From Clostridia bacterium (GTDB lineage Bacteria > Bacillota > Clostridia > Christensenellales > Borkfalkiaceae): DNA of 9,609 nucleotides. Shown here piece by piece: positions 1 through 8,800 of the stretch. Location: NCBI GenBank assembly GCA_017501125.1, contig JAFVXN010000094.1:1-9609 (forward strand), written 5' to 3'. Under the pieces are notes generated by a model, which did no database searches, was not told where the DNA came from, and saw only the letters and a list, made by a program, of their open reading frames with translations. A program made the position numbers and the translations under genes. Each line of letters starts with the position of its first letter. Position 1 is the stretch's first letter.

Positions 1-1682
1 GCACAGGACCGCTTGAATTGCTGCGTGAAAAATCTTTTGTAAAAATTCTTCAACCATTTTTTAATCGTATCGCCGTCGAATTTTTCACCAAACGCTTGCA
101 TAGCAAGCGCATATGTCTCCGTCGGCGTTTTGTTTTGACCTATCGAATAATACAAGAAGAAATCGTGCAACTCGTAAGGCCCGACTAATTCTTCCGTTTT
201 TTGCGCAATCTTGCCGTCCTTAGAAGGAGGCAAAAGCTCTGGCGAAATCTCCGTCCCGAGCACGGAAAGCAAGGTGCCTTTCATAGGCTCGTCGTAGGTC
301 TGCGCCACCCTCTCAACCACCTTTCTAATCAACGTCTTAGGCAGAGTTGCGTTGACGGAATACATCGACATATGATCGCCGTTGTAGGTGCACCAGCCGA
401 GGGCGGATTCGCTTAAATCACCCGTCCCAACGACGATACCACCCGTTGCGTTGGCAATATCCATAAGGATAAGCGTGCGCATACGTGCCTGAGCGTTCTC
501 GTACGTCGTGTCCAACTTTTCAGGATCGTGCCCGATATCTTCAAAATGTTGAAGAACGGATTTTTTTATGTCAATCGTCTTGGTCGTCGCACCGATTGCA
601 TCAATCAAGCCAAGCGCGTTTTTAAGCGTTTTTCCCGTCGTACCAAACCCTGGCATCGTGACGGCAATCAGTTCCTTTTTATCTTTTTTGAGGATATCGA
701 ACGCTTTGTCGATGACCAACAGCGCAAGTGTGGAATCGAGCCCACCCGACACGCCGATTACCGCAGTGCGAGCGTGCGCGTGCATAATTCGCTTGGCAAG
801 CGAACGAGCCTGAATCTCAAAAATCAAAGCGCACGTCTCATCGACATTTTCTTGTGGCAAAAAGGGAAAAGGCGTGACTTTATCCACGTGGCTCGACACG
901 GTAATCTCTTTCGTCGTATTCTCGTCTACACGCAAAACGCCGTCGCCAAAAGGCACGGTCTGTGCGCATAAGACACCGTTCTTTGCGTATAAGTTATGCG
1001 CAGAATATACGTCCCAAGAGGTAGATTCCCCCCAGGCAGGGTTGGAACAAAGGTAAAAACAGCCGCCCGCGGAAACCTTTTGGGTTAATCTTTGGCGCAC
1101 GAGCGGTTGCCCTACGCCTTCCGTAGCGGACGACAGGTGGAAAAACCCTTCCACACCCTTTTGCTTTAATCGGTTAACGCGAGACAAAATCTTTTCTGCT
1201 TCCGCCCCGATAAGGCAAGTAATTTTTTTACCGAAAACGTCAAAAGTAAAATCCGCACCGTACGGCACGTCATCGCCCAACAACGAGAGCGTGCCCTCGC
1301 CTTCTAAAACGGAAAAACGTCGCCTATCCTCCAACGAAAGGCAATCGTTTACTACGACGCCTAATATCTTGCCACCCGACAAAGCCACGGCTACGTCATA
1401 AAGAGCCCCTTCTATCTTAAGAGGCATCCCGACGAAGAACACGGAAGGCTTATCTCTCGAACAATCGAGCAAGCCCTTCAATCCAACAAGACAAGCATCC
1501 GCCAAAGATGGTTGTAAAAACAAATCGCCACACGTTGCCCCACACAGGCAAAGGCGAGGAAAGACGACAATCCGTTCTTCTTTGCGCGTGCGCTGCATCG
1601 CGTCTTGGATTCTTTGTACGTTGTATGGCACATTAGCCACCTGCAAATCGGGGCTCAATGCCAACATTGTGAATTTTTCCAT
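1..1682 (-). CDS. nadE: NAD+ synthetase, two-domain type with degenerate glutaminase domain (partial, C-terminus beyond window)
   Basis: The enzyme amidates nicotinate adenine dinucleotide to NAD+ using ATP, the last step of NAD synthesis. I read 560 codons; the gene continues past base 1. Start ATG at 1682-1680 has AAGGA (1692-1688) five bases upstream. Residues about 5-270 form a nitrilase-like domain and about 285-560 the NAD synthetase domain. The synthetase part looks intact: PP-loop SGGLDST (312-318), PGFGTTGKT (344-352), GTGDLSESALGW (419-430), NGDHMSMY (434-441), TEISPELLP (477-485). The nitrilase part aligns without gaps around the catalytic positions of the M. tuberculosis enzyme as I recall it, but the triad is gone: FPEL is FPRL (Arg43), VVPK is VVVN (Asn112), and ICED is IGAE (Gly159). 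The fold-level motif WGEST (218-222) remains. Inference: active as an ammonia-dependent synthetase, without its own glutaminase. It follows recA after 29 bases. Confidence 0.93.
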   Translation of the reverse strand, partial: MEKFTMLALSPDLQVANVPYNVQRIQDAMQRTRKEERIVVFPRLCLCGATCGDLFLQPSLADACLVGLKGLLDCSRDKPSVFFVGMPLKIEGALYDVAVALSGGKILGVVVNDCLSLEDRRRFSVLEGEGTLSLLGDDVPYGADFTFDVFGKKITCLIGAEAEKILSRVNRLKQKGVEGFFHLSSATEGVGQPLVRQRLTQKVSAGGCFYLCSNPAWGESTSWDVYSAHNLYAKNGVLCAQTVPFGDGVLRVDENTTKEITVSSHVDKVTPFPFLPQENVDETCALIFEIQARSLAKRIMHAHARTAVIGVSGGLDSTLALLVIDKAFDILKKDKKELIAVTMPGFGTTGKTLKNALGLIDAIGATTKTIDIKKSVLQHFEDIGHDPEKLDTTYENAQARMRTLILMDIANATGGIVVGTGDLSESALGWCTYNGDHMSMYSVNATLPKTLIRKVVERVAQTYDEPMKGTLLSVLGTEISPELLPPSKDGKIAQKTEELVGPYELHDFFLYYSIGQNKTPTETYALAMQAFGEKFDGDTIKKWLKNFYKRFFTQQFKRSC

Positions 1683-1699
1683 AGTTTTCCTTAGTCAAA

Positions 1700-1724
1700 T
1701 TCGAGGTGGTATTAGCACCTCGAA
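1700..1724 (-). terminator. Hairpin between recA and nadE (weak terminator or attenuator)
   Basis: A perfect 9-bp stem joins 1700-1708 (ttcgaggtg) with 1716-1724 (cacctcgaa) around a 7-base loop. In the minus-strand transcript it is followed only by UUUGAC, so it lacks the long U-run of a strong intrinsic terminator. It may reduce read-through from recA into nadE or protect the recA message. As read, the recA stop codon (1714-1712) falls in the loop and the last codons in the stem; the alternative -1-frame stop (1733-1731) lies just before the hairpin. Confidence 0.5.
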
Positions 1725-2755
1725 ATCAAATTAGTCTTCTTTGCCTTCCGCATCAACGCCTTTGCTGCCGCGCGGATTTTTTCCTCAATTTCCTTACTGA
1801 TGGCAGGATTTTCCTTCAAGAAGAGACGCATCTTTTCTCTGCCGTTGGCAACTTTTTCGCCGTTATAACTAAACCATGCGCCACTCTTACCGATGACGTC
1901 GTATTGTACGCCCATATCGATGATACAGCCTTCTTGCGAGATGCCTTCCCCGAAGACGATATCGAATTCCGCCTGCTTGAAAGGAGGCGCCAACTTATTC
2001 TTGACGACTTTTGCCTTCGTACGATTGCCTACTGCGCCGTCAGCGTCTTTCAAGGTATCCATCCTTCTTACGTCCAAACGGATACTCGCCGCGTATTTGA
2101 GCGCTTTACCGCCAGAAGTCGTCTCAGGGTTGCCGAACATAACGCCTACCTTTTCACGGAGTTGGTTGATGAAAATAACGCAACTCTTGGACTTGTTGAT
2201 GATTGCCGTCAACTTTCTAAGCGCCTGAGACATCAATCTTGCCTGCAAGCCGACGTGGGAATCACCCATATCTCCTTCAATCTCCGCCTTAGGCGTCAAC
2301 GCCGCAACGGAGTCGATAACGATAATATCAATCGCGGAACTTCTTACGAGTGCGTCGACGATATCCAACGCTTGTTCGCCCGTGTCAGGTTGCGAAATAT
2401 ACAAATTATCAAGATCTACCCCCAACTTCTTTGCGTAGACGGGGTCTAAAGCGTGCTCCGCATCGACGAAAGCCGCTACGCCACCGAGTTTTTGCGCCTC
2501 TGCGATTGCATGCAACGCAACGGTGGTTTTACCAGAGGATTCGGGACCGTAGATTTCGATAATTCTGCCACGGGGCATACCGCCGATACCGAGCGCCACG
2601 TCAAGAGTCAAGCATCCCGAGGGGATGACGTCAATTTCAATGTTGCCTGCCTCGTCGCCAAGGCGCATAATCGAGCCCTTGCCGTATTGCTTTTCAATCT
2701 GCAAGAGTACGGCGTCGAGTGCCTTCATTTTTTCTGCATTTTTTTCGATTGCCAT
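1712..2755 (-). CDS. recA: Recombinase RecA, with possibly frameshifted C-terminal tail
   Basis: RecA is the strand-exchange ATPase of homologous recombination and the co-protease that triggers LexA cleavage. The 347-residue product has all core motifs: Walker A GPESSGKT (70-77), catalytic Glu100 in FVDAEHALD, Walker B-like IIVIDSV (144-150), INQLREK (196-202) with Gln198, loop L2 from GVMFGNPETT (204-213), and the family motif KSGAWFSYNGE (290-300). Start ATG has AGGAG (2770-2766) ten bases upstream. It lies 31 bases after cinA, the usual arrangement. The C-terminus is odd: after KIRAAAK (326-332) it reads ALMRKAKKTNLISRC, a basic tail, where bacterial RecA normally ends acidic. The -1 frame from 1763 reads KGVDAEGKED then stops at 1733-1731, giving 341 residues. 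A missing T in the run 1761-1763 would explain this. No Gram-positive LexA box is present in the 31 bases upstream. Confidence 0.98.
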   Translation of the reverse strand: MAIEKNAEKMKALDAVLLQIEKQYGKGSIMRLGDEAGNIEIDVIPSGCLTLDVALGIGGMPRGRIIEIYGPESSGKTTVALHAIAEAQKLGGVAAFVDAEHALDPVYAKKLGVDLDNLYISQPDTGEQALDIVDALVRSSAIDIIVIDSVAALTPKAEIEGDMGDSHVGLQARLMSQALRKLTAIINKSKSCVIFINQLREKVGVMFGNPETTSGGKALKYAASIRLDVRRMDTLKDADGAVGNRTKAKVVKNKLAPPFKQAEFDIVFGEGISQEGCIIDMGVQYDVIGKSGAWFSYNGEKVANGREKMRLFLKENPAISKEIEEKIRAAAKALMRKAKKTNLISRC

Positions 2756-2786
2756 AATTTATATACTCCTATATTTTTTTCTAATT

Positions 2787-3893
2787 TTATATTTCCTTCA
2801 GCGTTTTGTACGCCGAAAAAAGCGCGTAATTGATTGCCTTTTGCGTCACTTCTTCTCGATCACCGTCGAACTTATAGCGCATTACGTGCACCCGATCGCG
2901 TGTGCCCACCGCCAAGAAACACAGTCCCACGGGCAAACCTGAACTATCCGATAAAGGACCAGCCAAACCAGTCGTTGCAAGGCAAATATCACAACAACTA
3001 GTCGAAAGCAACCCTGCCGCCATTTCGTACGCCGTCTCTTCAGACACCGCACCTTTTTGCATCAGCGTCCTATCGTCCACGCCAAGACGCATCATCTTCG
3101 AGCCCTCGTGATAACAATTGATGCCCTCAAAATAGACGCTACTGGCACCGGAAACCGAGGTAATCCTCTTAGCGATACCGCCACCAGTAAACGACTCGGC
3201 AACGCTGATTTTTTTGCCACGAAGTTGCAACAGACGAACTAATTGCTCTTCCAGCGTGACGTCTTCGTATGCGTAAATATTTTCCGCAAGATTCTCCGCG
3301 AAGAGGCGAAGCACGTCGTCCATCAACACTTTCGGGGCGGTCTGGTCGTAAAATATCTCGACGACGTCCTCATCGAGGCGGCGACTATGGGTACAGGTCA
3401 ACGCCGCGCCGCCCATGGCTTTTGATTTCTCAATCAAATCGAACACGGTAGACGCTGCCGCACCAACCAAGCGCAAAGTCATCCTTTCCGTCCGCGTATC
3501 GTATTTTTTCTGTAAATACGGGATACACGTTGCGACGACGTACGCTTTTCCGTCCGCCTTGTCGTCAGCAGACAACAAGAATAACGATTTGTCGCCGTCC
3601 ACGTAAACCCCTGCCCCCGCGGAAACGCCCTGCAAGGAATCGGCAGGATAAATCTCGCCGAGCAAAAGACGCACCGATTGCAACCACGCTTTGGGCACAA
3701 CGACCACAACGTTGTCGCACGCTTGTTTGTACCCTTTCACGGCGTCAAAAATACTGCGCTCTTTTTCTAAATTAAGGATGAGTATTTCTTCAAAGGTATA
3801 TCCACCGCGCAAAAAAGCGTCCACTACCGCCGCATAGCCAGTATCCGAAAGGTAATCTTGCCGTTCTTTTAGTAAGATGCAAACGTTAGTCAT
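2787..3893 (-). CDS. cinA: CinA-family protein: NMN deamidase (PncC) domain with degenerate MoCF-like N-terminal domain
   Basis: The C-terminal domain (about 220-366) is the PncC type that hydrolyses nicotinamide mononucleotide to nicotinate mononucleotide and ammonia, recycling NMN released by NAD-dependent DNA ligase. Family motifs are present: AESFTGG (232-238, usually AESCTGG) with Ser234, Tyr261 and Lys266 in INCYHEGSK, GAVSEETA (281-288), TTGLAGP (307-313), LPVGLCFLAVG (320-330). Residues 1-215 follow the CinA layout, including IPYLQKKY (124-131), LRLVGAA (140-146) and NIYAYEDVTLEEQL (205-218), but lack the N-terminal GTELLLG and GGLGPTxDD motifs; VVVVVPKAW stands where the latter should be. 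At 368 residues it is shorter than the usual 410 or so. The ADP-ribose pyrophosphatase activity ascribed to COG1058 domains is therefore doubtful. It starts one base after the pgsA stop, with AAGG six bases upstream. Confidence 0.92.
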   Translation of the reverse strand: MTNVCILLKERQDYLSDTGYAAVVDAFLRGGYTFEEILILNLEKERSIFDAVKGYKQACDNVVVVVPKAWLQSVRLLLGEIYPADSLQGVSAGAGVYVDGDKSLFLLSADDKADGKAYVVATCIPYLQKKYDTRTERMTLRLVGAAASTVFDLIEKSKAMGGAALTCTHSRRLDEDVVEIFYDQTAPKVLMDDVLRLFAENLAENIYAYEDVTLEEQLVRLLQLRGKKISVAESFTGGGIAKRITSVSGASSVYFEGINCYHEGSKMMRLGVDDRTLMQKGAVSEETAYEMAAGLLSTSCCDICLATTGLAGPLSDSSGLPVGLCFLAVGTRDRVHVMRYKFDGDREEVTQKAINYALFSAYKTLKEI

Positions 3894-3894
3894 T

Positions 3895-4506
3895 TTACGC
3901 CTTACGTTCGTCCGTCTTTAATACGCTCTTATTCTTCACGACGTAGGCAACGCCAGAGATTACGGTCAAAAGAGTGGCGATTGCAAACAAGCCAAAGCCT
4001 ACGTAGCAGACGATTTGTCCCGCCAAAGACCATACGAAATTAGCGCCGCCAAGAATCACCGCGATACTTGCGTCTTGGAAGACCGTCTTATATTTGCCGA
4101 GTTTGTCAGCCGCCATAACGAGCCCCGTCGTCGCTGCGATTTGTCTAAACGCACTAATAATCAATTCACGCGCCATAATCACGCACACGCAAACGGCGGT
4201 AGCAACGTATATGCCGTCAGCCGCCGCGCCGAAGATGGGGAACAAGGTAGATTGCATACAAAGCAACAAAATCATCGCCGTGCTGACGAGCACTTTATCG
4301 GCGATTGGGTCTAAAAATTTGCCCAAGTTGGTGACGAGCCCACGAGAACGGGCGATGTGTCCGTCCAACGCGTCAGTAAAAGCCGCCAACATAAAGATGA
4401 TTGCCGAAATCAAGTAATTGTAAGGAATCGCCGTCACGAAAAAGACTGCCACGAAAATGGGAATCATAAAAATTCTCGTCAGCGTAATTTTATTGGGTAG
4501 ATTCAT
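3895..4506 (-). CDS. pgsA: CDP-diacylglycerol-glycerol-3-phosphate 3-phosphatidyltransferase
   Basis: This integral membrane enzyme transfers the phosphatidyl group from CDP-diacylglycerol to glycerol-3-phosphate, the committed step to phosphatidylglycerol and cardiolipin. The 203-residue protein shows the complete CDP-alcohol phosphotransferase motif D-x2-DG-x2-AR-x8-G-x3-D-x3-D at residues 45-70 (Asp45, Asp48, Gly49, Ala52, Arg53, Gly62, Asp66, Asp70). MARELIISAFRQIAA (111-125) is typical of PgsA within the superfamily. Hydrophobic stretches at about 12-42, 72-92, 98-112, 145-160 and 163-190 fit a polytopic protein. The length is normal. Its ATG overlaps the rimO stop as ATGA (4506-4503), with GGAGG ten bases upstream inside rimO, so translation is probably coupled. 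The rodZ-like gene often found next to pgsA in Bacillota is absent here. Confidence 0.96.
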   Translation of the reverse strand: MNLPNKITLTRIFMIPIFVAVFFVTAIPYNYLISAIIFMLAAFTDALDGHIARSRGLVTNLGKFLDPIADKVLVSTAMILLLCMQSTLFPIFGAAADGIYVATAVCVCVIMARELIISAFRQIAATTGLVMAADKLGKYKTVFQDASIAVILGGANFVWSLAGQIVCYVGFGLFAIATLLTVISGVAYVVKNKSVLKTDERKA

Positions 4507-5834
4507 CCTTCATAATCCTCCGTCTGTCCATATAAATCATAACTGTCCGTTGCGACGATTTTTATCGCGTAATATTCGCCTTGAACAGCATTTTTAGCAT
4601 TAAAGTAAACCTTTCCGTCAATGTCGGGAGCATTAAAATACGCCCTGCCGACAAATCGGTCGTTGTCGTAATCGATTCCGTCGCAAAGCACCTCGATCGT
4701 CTTACCGACAAACCCTTCCAAAATCTCTTTGGATATCTTCTCCTGCGTGCGATACAGCGACTTCACCCGACGAAGTTTCGTCGCGTGATGGATCTGCCCT
4801 TTCATCCTCGCTGCCGCCGTGCCTTCTTCTTTAGAATAGGCAAAGAAACCGCAATTAAACAGTTTTGCCTCCTCCAAAAAGGCTTGCATCTCTAAAAATT
4901 CCTCCTCCGTCTCCGTCGGGAATCCACTAATGAAGGTAGAGCGAATCGCCACGGAAGGAATCCTCTCTTTCAACTTCTTAAACAGTTGTAAATAGCCTTC
5001 TCGCGTGCCCTTTCGATTCATCAGTTTCAACACCCTGTCGGAGGCGTGTTGCAAAGGAATATCCAAGTATTTTACAATCTTATCGTTGGTTGCAATCTCT
5101 TCAATCAGCGCATCGGAAATTACGTCGGGATAACAGTACAAAAGGCGAATTCTTTGGATATTATCGAGTGCGGACAGCCTACGAAGCAAATCAACGAACT
5201 TATTCTCTCCGTATAAATCCTCTCCGTACCTCGTGCTATCTTGCGCAACGACGATCAATTCGCTTACGTCTCCTAATCCTTCCGCCTCTTGGACGAGGGA
5301 TTCCATAGGATATGAACGGTACTTACCGCGAATTTTTGGAATCAAACAATAAGTGCAATGGTTATAACATCCATCGGCTATCTTCAAATAAGCGTAATGC
5401 AACGGAGTCGTCAAGACCCTATCCTTCGAAAAGCCGTCGTTGCCCTGCCCTACGAAATTCTGTCTTTTTTCGTCGCGATAAGTAGCGTCCAACGCCTCAA
5501 AAATCTTTTCATAGTCGCTTATCCCTAAAAAAACGTCTGCCTCTTCCAACGCAGGGAAAAGTTCTCTCACGAATTTTTGAGGCAAACACCCCGTCACGAC
5601 GATTTTTTCAAGTGCACCTTGCTTGTATTGCGCACAGTCTAAAATCGTCTCAATCCCTTCCTCTCGTGCACTTTGCAAAAACGCGCAAGTATTGACGATT
5701 AAAATCTGCGTCTTAGATAAATCGTCCGTCAATTGGCAACCGCGTGATTTTAAGAGGGCGAGCAATTTTTCCGTATCGACGCGATTTTTATCGCACCCTA
5801 ACGATATGACGCCAAATTTCTTTTTTGACCACAT
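4503..5834 (-). CDS. rimO: Ribosomal protein S12 methylthiotransferase RimO
   Basis: RimO is a radical-SAM enzyme with two Fe-S clusters that adds a methylthio group to a conserved aspartate of ribosomal protein S12. The 443 residues show the three domains in order. The N-terminal UPF0004 domain has Cys14 in SLGCDKN (most RimO read SLGCPKN), Cys50 in NTCAF and Cys83 in TGCLPQ. The radical-SAM core has CxxxCxxC at Cys156, Cys160, Cys163, followed by IPKIRGKYRS. The C-terminal TRAM domain is about 375-440. VAQDSTRYGEDLYG in the core and the ending SYDLYGQ are RimO-like rather than MiaB-like. The start ATG has a modest AGG (5844-5842) seven bases upstream and lies 57 bases after ftsK. The gene heads a tight group ending in nadE. 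Confidence 0.95.
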   Translation of the reverse strand: MWSKKKFGVISLGCDKNRVDTEKLLALLKSRGCQLTDDLSKTQILIVNTCAFLQSAREEGIETILDCAQYKQGALEKIVVTGCLPQKFVRELFPALEEADVFLGISDYEKIFEALDATYRDEKRQNFVGQGNDGFSKDRVLTTPLHYAYLKIADGCYNHCTYCLIPKIRGKYRSYPMESLVQEAEGLGDVSELIVVAQDSTRYGEDLYGENKFVDLLRRLSALDNIQRIRLLYCYPDVISDALIEEIATNDKIVKYLDIPLQHASDRVLKLMNRKGTREGYLQLFKKLKERIPSVAIRSTFISGFPTETEEEFLEMQAFLEEAKLFNCGFFAYSKEEGTAAARMKGQIHHATKLRRVKSLYRTQEKISKEILEGFVGKTIEVLCDGIDYDNDRFVGRAYFNAPDIDGKVYFNAKNAVQGEYYAIKIVATDSYDLYGQTEDYEG

Positions 5835-5852
5835 TTTACTACCTACACGCCC

Positions 5853-5861
5853 ATTATATCA
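5853..5861 (-). promoter_or_regulatory. Candidate extended -10 promoter for the rimO-nadE group
   Basis: Read on the minus strand, the gap between ftsK and rimO contains TGATATAAT, a perfect TATAAT (5858-5853) preceded by TGn (5861-5859). No good -35 hexamer lies 16-18 bases upstream; TTGTGT is present but at a spacing of only 14. Extended -10 promoters can work without a -35. Transcription would start near 5846 and give a leader of about a dozen bases. I see no terminator between ftsK and rimO, so ftsK transcripts may also continue into this group. Confidence 0.5.
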
Positions 5862-5891
5862 GCATAAATATGACACAATCAGCGTCTTTTA

Positions 5892-8800
5892 TTAAAATTC
5901 TCCGTATTTTTCTTCAAATTCCTCTTTCGTCAACAAAGTCTTTCTGGGTTTAGGCGAGCCGTCGAATTCTGCAATGTAGTGCATTTCTTCCATCCACTCG
6001 ATAATCTTTCCCGCTTTGTTGAAACCAACGGAACACTTACGTTGCAACATAGAGATAGACGCGCTACCCGTTTGAATTGCGTATTTCAACGCTTCGATAT
6101 ATACGGGCTCGACGTCGCCACTCGACGAAGCCCCACCTACGCTGCCCGTAGGTGCGCTGGCGTTGTTGATATACGAAGTTGCCTCACTATTAAAGTCGCT
6201 GTCGTTGTTGTCGCGGATATAGTTGATAATCGCCTGCGCAGGAGCGTCTTCGATATAAGGCGCTTGCACACGAATCGGGTTCTTGAAACCAGCCATCGAA
6301 TACATCATATCGCCGATACCGAGCAGTTTTTCTGCACCGCCCGTATCCAAGATAACGCGGGAGTCGATTTCCGACGAGACGGCACACGCAATGCGCGTAG
6401 GCAAGTTGCTCTTGATAACGCCCGTGACGACGTCGACGGAAGGACGCTGCGTCGCCAATATCATATGGATACCAGCAGCACGCGCCTTTGCGGTCAAGCG
6501 TTGAATACAATCTTCGACGTCTTTTCTTGCCACGCTCATAAGGTCGGCAAGTTCGTCGACGATGATGACGATCTTAGGGAGTTTTTCTTCCCCTTCGCCC
6601 AAGTTTGCATTGTAGCCGTCCAAATTGACGACGTAGGTGCCAGCCAAACTCTTTCTTCTAAACAATTCGTAGCGGCGTTCCATCTCGCCGATTGCCCAGC
6701 GGAGGGATTGCACAGCCTGCTGAGGACGGCAAATAATCTCGTTGATGACCAAATGTGGTATGCCCGTGTAAAGGGTAAAATCCGCCATCTTCGGGTCAAT
6801 AAGGATCAAACGCAGATCCTGGGGTGAATACTTATAAATCAAACTGATAATCAGCGACCTCAAGAAAGCACTCTTACCCATACCAGACGCGCCTGCCACC
6901 AAAACGTGCGTCATTTTTGCGATATCGCCGTATACCTTTTCGTTGGATACGTCCACGCCGAGCGTAAAGGTAAGCGAATTTTGTTTCGCTGAAACAAACC
7001 CTGCCCCCGTCAACATAGCGCCTAAATGCACGAATTGACGTTTTCTGTTGGGTACCTCGATACTCGTCGCACCGTCGCCGTAGTTAAAGGAAACGTTGAC
7101 GCCGTGTTCCGCGTGCAAATTGACGGCGAACTGTTCCGCAAGGCCGATAATCTTCTTGGACGCCACGTTGATAGGCGTGACAATATTGTAGCGCGTTACG
7201 GTGGGACCGTACGTGACGGAAGAAATGGTCGCTTCTTTGATGCCGAACCCTTCCAACGTCGCCAAAATCATCTTCTTGTTCCACTCAACTTCGTCTTGGC
7301 TACAATCGGGTTTTACCTCGGTGCAGTTAAAATAATGCAAAGGAGGAGGACTGTAAGGACGGATATACTTAGGTTTTTCAATCGGCGGAGGTGCCACGAC
7401 GGGCTCCTCTTTCGGTTGAGGCGCAGGGGTCGGTTGCACAAATCTAGAAGTGCGTCCTACCGACTCACTCGCAGAAAATCTATCCGTGGGCTTGTCCTCT
7501 ACGATAAAGGTGTCGCGAGTAAAAGATTCCTTTTCCTCTTCCTTTTGCATAAAATCGGCGTTGTCGTCTCTAAAATCACGTTCCGCAAAAGGCGAAACGA
7601 ACGCATCATCGCGCGATCCTATCCTAGACGTGTCTTCAAACAACCTATCTTCTTTTCTATCAAAAAGTTCACTGGCATCGCGAGTAATCCTGTCTTCTCT
7701 CGTGGGAAGAACGGGCTCCGACGACGTGGACGTACGACCAAAATCTCTCGAAAGGAGCGTATCGTCACGACGGAAATCATCACGGATACCGTCGTCTTGC
7801 GACAACCTTCCAAGCCCCTCTCTTCCGTCAAAAGCCACAGCAGAAGCAGAAGAAGACTCGCTAGGACGAAGAGCACTCGTGTCTCTCAGCAACCCCTCGT
7901 CTCTACGTTCTTCCTGCGCAGGATGCACGTAAGAAGGCGCTGGACGGGTATAGTCAGTCACGATTTTTTCAGGAGCACGAGCACTTTCCTGTTGAAGAGA
8001 TTGTTCGTAGGCTTGCGTATACGAAGGCATAGGAGCCTGACTCGCCATAGGACGGTTGTTGACGTTAGCCGACCTATCAAAGAATAAATTCTTGCTGTAA
8101 GATTCGGCAGGAGAACCACCGAACAAAATCGCACGGCTTTCTTCCCTCGCCTTGTCCGTGGCGTCCTGTGACGCCGAGAAGGGAGAATAAGAGGCTTGCC
8201 TTGCCCATGGATCTTGTGTGGACGGCAGGTTTACCGCAGGACGAGGCACCTGATACAAATCGGTAGTTTTCGGTTGCTCGCCAAGGCGTGCAGGAGGCAC
8301 GTCGCCTTCGTCACCATCGTCGCCGTCATCAGCGACGTCACCGTCGCCTTCGTCGATATCTTTTTTCCTTCTAAATAAACTGAATTTTTTAGCAGGTTTG
8401 GACGTCTCCTCTTCCCCTTCGACACTCTTTTTCTTGAGTTGCAAAAAGAACAAGTATCCGTTCAGCAAAGTCAAAAGGGAAAAGACGATAATTGCGCCCA
8501 CGGGCGAAACCAACGCAGAGACTGCCCATACGAATAATCCGCCAAACACGCCGCATACGGTTGCCGTCGCGTACGAGCCACCCGCCACAAAGCAATTCGC
8601 CAGATAATCTTCCGTCGTCCAAAGCCAGCCCGTCATTGCCGTCTGAACGATTAGCCCCACAAAAAACACCGTCATCACGAACGTGACCGCGCGCATTTTG
8701 TTTTTAATCAACTTTTTACCCATAAACGCCGAAACAGAAAGAAGCAAAACAGCAATAAAAATCGGGTACGAAAAATAGCCGAAAGTCCCTAACATAACTT

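Noticed and set aside
528..1056. Plus-strand open frames opposite nadE
   Set aside because: The minus strand reads as a continuous NadE across this whole region.
1755..1770. Programmed -1 frameshift in recA
   Set aside because: GCAGCAAAGG is not an X-XXY-YYZ slippery heptamer and I know of no precedent in recA; a deletion or assembly error is simpler.
1706..2449. Long open frame on the plus strand opposite recA
   Set aside because: Its product matches nothing I recognise, it has no ribosome site, and it mirrors the highly conserved recA reading frame; it is a codon-bias shadow.
2756..2790. LexA (SOS) box upstream of recA
   Set aside because: No GAAC-N4-GTTC-like sequence is present in the cinA-recA gap; regulation, if any, must lie elsewhere.
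5979..8087. Long plus-strand open frames (5979-6827 and 7026-8087) opposite ftsK
   Set aside because: The products are Arg-rich and low in complexity, as expected from the antisense of Asp/Ser/Val-rich coding sequence; there are no start signals.
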